8,471 nt of DNA from 66-474 sp051962095 (lineage in GTDB: Bacteria; Pseudomonadota; Gammaproteobacteria; Xanthomonadales; Rhodanobacteraceae). Where the stretch lies: the NCBI GenBank assembly GCA_051962095.1, contig JBQCCP010000190.1:1-8471 (forward strand), in the 5' to 3' direction. The notes under the pieces were generated by a model. It did not search any database. It worked only from the letters and a program-made list of their open reading frames with translations, and had not been told where the DNA came from. Each line of letters opens with the position of its first letter. The stretch's first letter is position 1. Shown here in pieces: positions 6,686 through 8,471 of the stretch. The position numbers were made by a program, and so were the translations under genes.

Positions 6686-6790
6686 TGCGCGGCAAATCGA
6701 AGGTCGAACCCTGTGAGATCGCTGGCATCCACCCCTTGTAAGGGCTGGGTCGCTAGCGTAGGAGGTCGATCGGGAGTCGGCGCGATCGCG

Positions 6791-6810
6791 TTGCGATTTG
6801 TTGCAATTTG
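6791..6810. promoter_or_regulatory. tandem 10-bp direct repeat upstream of the kinase gene
   Basis: TTGCGATTTG and TTGCAATTTG are adjacent and match at 9 of 10 positions, in the 262-bp gap ahead of the kinase operon, about 105-125 bp before the start codon. A one-helical-turn tandem repeat is the usual look of a site bound by two regulator subunits on one DNA face. The regulator is unknown. Confidence 0.4.
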
Positions 6811-6861
6811 TACCGCTACGCGTGAAGGCGATCACACACCCAGTAATTCAGGGTCGCCGAA

Positions 6862-6884
6862 CGGTCGGACGACCGGTCGACCGG
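6862..6884. repeat. nested palindromes between the membrane-protein and kinase genes
   Basis: A perfect 12-bp palindrome CCGGTCGACCGG (6873-6884) overlaps a CGGTC/GACCG inverted repeat (6862-6866 with 6871-6875). In RNA either could fold. The site lies 64 bp past the stop of the membrane-protein gene and could end its transcript, but no U-run follows on the minus strand. A binding site for the kinase operon is the alternative. Confidence 0.45.
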
Positions 6885-6947
6885 GGCAGAGCCAGTCGAC
6901 AGCCTTTCGATCCGCGGCCAGGGACAAAGCTTCACCCGGCCAGATGC

Positions 6948-7484
6948 CTAGCGAGCAGTGTCATTGACAAGTTCGGGGATTTCCCTGGCGCAGCGTTGAT
7001 AGCCGAGACGAGATGCGTACATCGACAGCATGCGCCCGACTGGCTGCGATGCACCAACGAAGAGGGTCACCAGCATGGGCCGAAGCTGCTCCCATTCCAC
7101 CAGCCCCTGTTCGGATGCGCCAATACATTGTTCGACATGGAAGAGGAAGTTATCAAAGCACTCGCGAACGTATTGCTCGTTCTTTGTCTTTGGCAGATAG
7201 CCCGGTGTCAAAACAGCGAGCAACTGATGTTCTTCCAGCTCAAACGGTTCGAGTGATTGCTCGGCTCGATACATTCGACGCGGCCAAGCGCCAATCATGT
7301 ATGCAGCGTCGAGGGCGCGAGGATTGGCGTCGAGTTGGTCAAGCATCTGCTTTGCAAGCTTGACCTTTTCCCAGAGACGCTTCTCCCTGGATTCGGCAAA
7401 GTACTTCCAGATTGCGAACGCCCCGCCCACAACGGCAACTGCCCAAGAGGCAGTCTCGATGACAGCCGCAATATCTTTGAGCAC
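6948..7484 (-). CDS. single-pass membrane protein of unknown function
   Basis: This 178-residue protein starts at a GTG (7484-7482) with GAAGGA 6 nt upstream (7491-7496). A longer ATG frame from 7565 adds 27 basic residues and lacks such a signal. One N-terminal transmembrane helix (about residues 8-28, VIETASWAVAVVGGAFAIWK) is followed by a basic juxtamembrane stretch (SREKRLWEKVKLAKQM) and a soluble region of about 140 residues rich in aromatic and charged residues (GAWPRRMYR, FDNFLFHVEQCIG, PMLVTLFVGASQPVGRMLSM). By the positive-inside rule the soluble part is probably cytoplasmic. I do not recognise the family. Its G+C is clearly lower than its neighbours: hand counts give 26/60 for 7141-7200 and 31/60 for 7201-7260. 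With its place on the 3' side of a tRNA gene, this suggests acquisition by transfer. Confidence 0.75.
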   Translation of the reverse strand: MLKDIAAVIETASWAVAVVGGAFAIWKYFAESREKRLWEKVKLAKQMLDQLDANPRALDAAYMIGAWPRRMYRAEQSLEPFELEEHQLLAVLTPGYLPKTKNEQYVRECFDNFLFHVEQCIGASEQGLVEWEQLRPMLVTLFVGASQPVGRMLSMYASRLGYQRCAREIPELVNDTAR

Positions 7485-7490
7485 GCGACG

Positions 7491-7496
7491 TCCTTC
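7491..7496 (-). promoter_or_regulatory. Shine-Dalgarno deciding a GTG start
   Basis: GAAGGA on the minus strand sits 6 nt before GTG 7484. This places the transmembrane helix at the very N-terminus of the membrane protein, as expected for a signal anchor. Confidence 0.6.
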
Positions 7497-7545
7497 GTGA
7501 CGCCTGACGTGAATTTTGCCCGGGCGTGTAGCGCCGATCGTCGCG

Positions 7546-7573
7546 CCAGCCGATTCCTGTGTCAAATCTGCAG
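7546..7573. repeat. imperfect direct repeat, copy A
   Basis: On the plus strand the copy has CCA, GC, ATTCCTGT, then GT, CAAATC and CAG. It matches copy B at 7674-7699 over about 26 bp apart from a 2-bp insertion and a few mismatches. On the minus strand it contains a perfect TTGACA (7565-7560), so it might hold a -35 element for the membrane-protein gene, though no good -10 follows at 17 bp. Confidence 0.55.
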
Positions 7574-7673
7574 GACAGGCGCGAGAATCGAACTGTACCC
7601 ATGTGGCCGACCCCGGATGCGGCGCATCAGCGTCGTCCGTTTTCAGTACATGCCTGGCTCAGACACTTCTCCG

Positions 7674-7699
7674 CCAAGCAATTCCTGTCAAATCGTCAG
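7674..7699. repeat. imperfect direct repeat, copy B
   Basis: This is the partner of copy A, 128 bp away in the same orientation, again with TTGACA on the minus strand (7691-7686). The two copies bracket 100 bp without a gene, between the tRNA 3' end and the lower-GC membrane-protein gene. That 100 bp has a GATGC/GCATC hairpin (7616-7628) and nothing else I can name. Confidence 0.55.
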
Positions 7700-7771
7700 C
7701 AAGCATAACCTGCCAAAGAAGACAATTTATGCTGGTTTGACCAACCGCGAAATCGCCATGAAAAGCAAAAC

Positions 7772-7844
7772 TGGGCCCGGAAGGATTCGAACCTTCGACC
7801 AAGGGATTATGAGTCCCCTGCACTAACCGCTGTGCTACAGGCCC
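7772..7844 (-). tRNA. tRNA with anticodon CAT, probably tRNA-Ile2 (may be labelled tRNA-Met)
   Basis: The 73-nt minus-strand sequence folds as a complete cloverleaf: acceptor GGGCCTG/CGGGCCC with one T-G wobble, D-stem GCAC/GTGC, anticodon stem GGGGA/TCCCT with loop CTCATAA, a 5-nt variable loop TGGTC, T-stem GAAGG/CCTTC with loop TTCGAAT, and discriminator A. CCA is not encoded. The anticodon CAT is shared by tRNA-Met and the AUA-reading tRNA-Ile2, whose C34 is changed to lysidine by TilS. The D-loop CAGCGGTTAG, the TTGGTCG around the variable loop, and the C4-G69 and C5-G68 acceptor pairs match tRNA-Ile2 genes I know better than elongator tRNA-Met. It is not initiator tRNA. Confidence 0.95.
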
Positions 7845-7859
7845 GTAGACGTTGGGTCA

Positions 7860-7897
7860 CGTTCGCGGGAAGAAGGCGCGAAGGCACCGCGCGAACG
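7860..7897. repeat. 8-bp inverted repeat between NYN gene and tRNA
   Basis: CGTTCGCG (7860-7867) and CGCGAACG (7890-7897) form a perfect 8-bp stem around 22 nt, in the gap between the NYN gene stop and the tRNA. It could end the NYN transcript or form part of the tRNA leader. No T-run follows on the minus strand, so an intrinsic terminator is not clear. Confidence 0.4.
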
Positions 7898-7904
7898 CTC
7901 CGGG

Positions 7905-7935
7905 ATTTTACGCGAGAAGCGTCAGCTCGCGGCAA
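7905..7935 (-). promoter_or_regulatory. possible tRNA promoter
   Basis: On the minus strand TAAAAT (7910-7905) resembles a -10 element and TTGCCG (7935-7930) a weak -35, with a long 19-bp spacer. Transcription would begin about 50 nt before the tRNA. The -35 would lie inside the end of the NYN gene. This is tentative. Confidence 0.3.
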
Positions 7936-8471
7936 CGTTCGCCTGCGTGGTGACCGCGCCGCGCAAGGCGCCACGCAGCGTGCGCTTCTCGGCTTCTTCC
8001 AGTTTGCGGCCGAGCAGTTCGCTCGCGCGCAGCAGCAGTTCGCGGTCGAGTTCGTGCGGTAGCGGGGTGCGTTCGGGCAGAGCAAGGATCAGTTCGCGCT
8101 GCGGCGTGTCGAGCGTGGCGGCGTATTCGTTGGCGAGTTCCTGCATGCGTGCGAGGTTGTGGGCGACGTCGGCGTCCACCGCCGCGGCTTCCGGCTCGGC
8201 GACGGGCGTGACCGCATATTCGCGCCGGAACAGGAATCGCCCGAGCGCTGCGGCATCGAGCTGTCGGCGGGTGTCGGCTTCGCGCTGCAGCGCGGCGGAC
8301 TGGTTGCCGGAAGGATCTTTCGGTTCCACGCCCAACAGGTGCACGCGGATGCCGTGTTCCTGGGCTTGCTGCACGCCCACGCGCAGGTCCTCGTCGCCGG
8401 CCAGGAGCAGCGCATCGGAGATCGCGCGGTTGCGCGCGAGGTTGGTGAGGTCGGAGAAGATCAGCCCGTCC
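7922..8471 (-). CDS. NYN-domain (PIN-like) putative ribonuclease, C-terminal part
   Basis: The frame is open from the window's right edge to the TGA at 7924-7922, giving 182 residues without the N-terminus. The first visible residues (DGLIFSDLTNLARNRAISDA) run into LLLAGDEDLRVGVQQAQEHG and IRVHLLGVEP. This is the second half of a NYN/DUF88 domain, a PIN-like nuclease fold in which the GDxDL aspartates belong to the metal-binding site. The remaining ~130 residues are a helical, charged extension (REYAVTPVAEPEAAA, ELANEYAATLDTPQRELILA, RELLLRASELLGRKLEEAEK) with no domain I recognise. Family members are predicted to cut RNA; the substrate here is unknown, and tRNA adjacency is not evidence that this tRNA is the target. 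The internal GTG at 8380 is not the start, since the conserved fold continues upstream of it. Confidence 0.85.
   Translation of the reverse strand, partial: DGLIFSDLTNLARNRAISDALLLAGDEDLRVGVQQAQEHGIRVHLLGVEPKDPSGNQSAALQREADTRRQLDAAALGRFLFRREYAVTPVAEPEAAAVDADVAHNLARMQELANEYAATLDTPQRELILALPERTPLPHELDRELLLRASELLGRKLEEAEKRTLRGALRGAVTTQANVAAS

Noticed and set aside
6686..6835. Kinase start at 6835
   Set aside because: The added 50 residues are arginine/serine-rich without protein character, and they would cover the tandem repeat and the likely promoter.
7574..7640. Second tRNA or tRNA fragment suggested by GTTCGATTC on the minus strand
   Set aside because: The flanking bases do not form a T-stem, and the would-be acceptor arms do not pair fully. 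Only the loop-like word is present.
7257..7826. Plus-strand open frame ending in GPGRIRTFDQGIMSPLH
   Set aside because: This tail is the well-known false translation of a tRNA antisense strand. The rest runs antisense to the membrane-protein gene.
1..8471. CRISPR arrays, insertion sequences, integrases, riboswitches
   Set aside because: I found no regularly spaced repeats, no transposase or recombinase frame, and no riboswitch-like conserved element on reading both strands.

Overview
The window is high-GC bacterial chromosome (roughly two-thirds G+C in most genes) with dense, overlapping genes. Periplasmic c-type cytochromes, NtrB-type kinases and EAL signalling proteins point to Pseudomonadota. 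My best guess is a Xanthomonadales/Lysobacterales-like gammaproteobacterium, but this is an impression from gene content and codon use and no marker here settles it.

Layout. (1) 1-1400, plus strand: the 3' end of one cytochrome c gene and a complete diheme cytochrome c paralogue, 20 bp apart, the remains of a tandem duplication. (2) 1441-2259, minus strand: three small overlapping genes of unknown function (102, 102 and 70 aa), the middle one with a signal peptide. They look like one translationally coupled operon. (3) 2260-2767: a 508-bp gene-free divergent region with repeated sequence words and dyads, likely regulatory. (4) 2768-4873, plus strand: a PAS, degenerate GGDEF, intact EAL, C-terminal receiver protein, predicted to be a phosphorylation-controlled cyclic-di-GMP phosphodiesterase. 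(5) 4888-6685, minus strand, convergent with it: a cysteine-containing PAS histidine kinase followed by a receiver/coiled-coil response regulator without a DNA-binding domain, coupled through a Shine-Dalgarno that overlaps the kinase stop codon. (6) 6948-7484, minus strand: a lower-GC, single-pass membrane protein of unknown function, followed by a 287-bp gene-free stretch holding a duplicated ~26-bp element. (7) 7772-7844, minus strand: a tRNA with anticodon CAT, probably tRNA-Ile2. (8) 7922 to the window end, minus strand: the C-terminal part of a NYN-domain (PIN-like) putative ribonuclease.

How the genes may work together: the kinase has two receivers beside it, its own response regulator and the receiver at the end of the EAL protein. 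The two receivers share a diagnostic stretch (SGYxDL, then a KPW motif). The simplest reading is a small signalling module in which a redox- or metal-sensing cytoplasmic kinase controls cyclic-di-GMP breakdown, with the stand-alone regulator as co-target, adaptor or phosphate sink. This link is inference from gene order and similarity. Nothing in the sequence ties the cytochromes or the small-protein operon to that module, and I see no CRISPR array, transposase or integrase.
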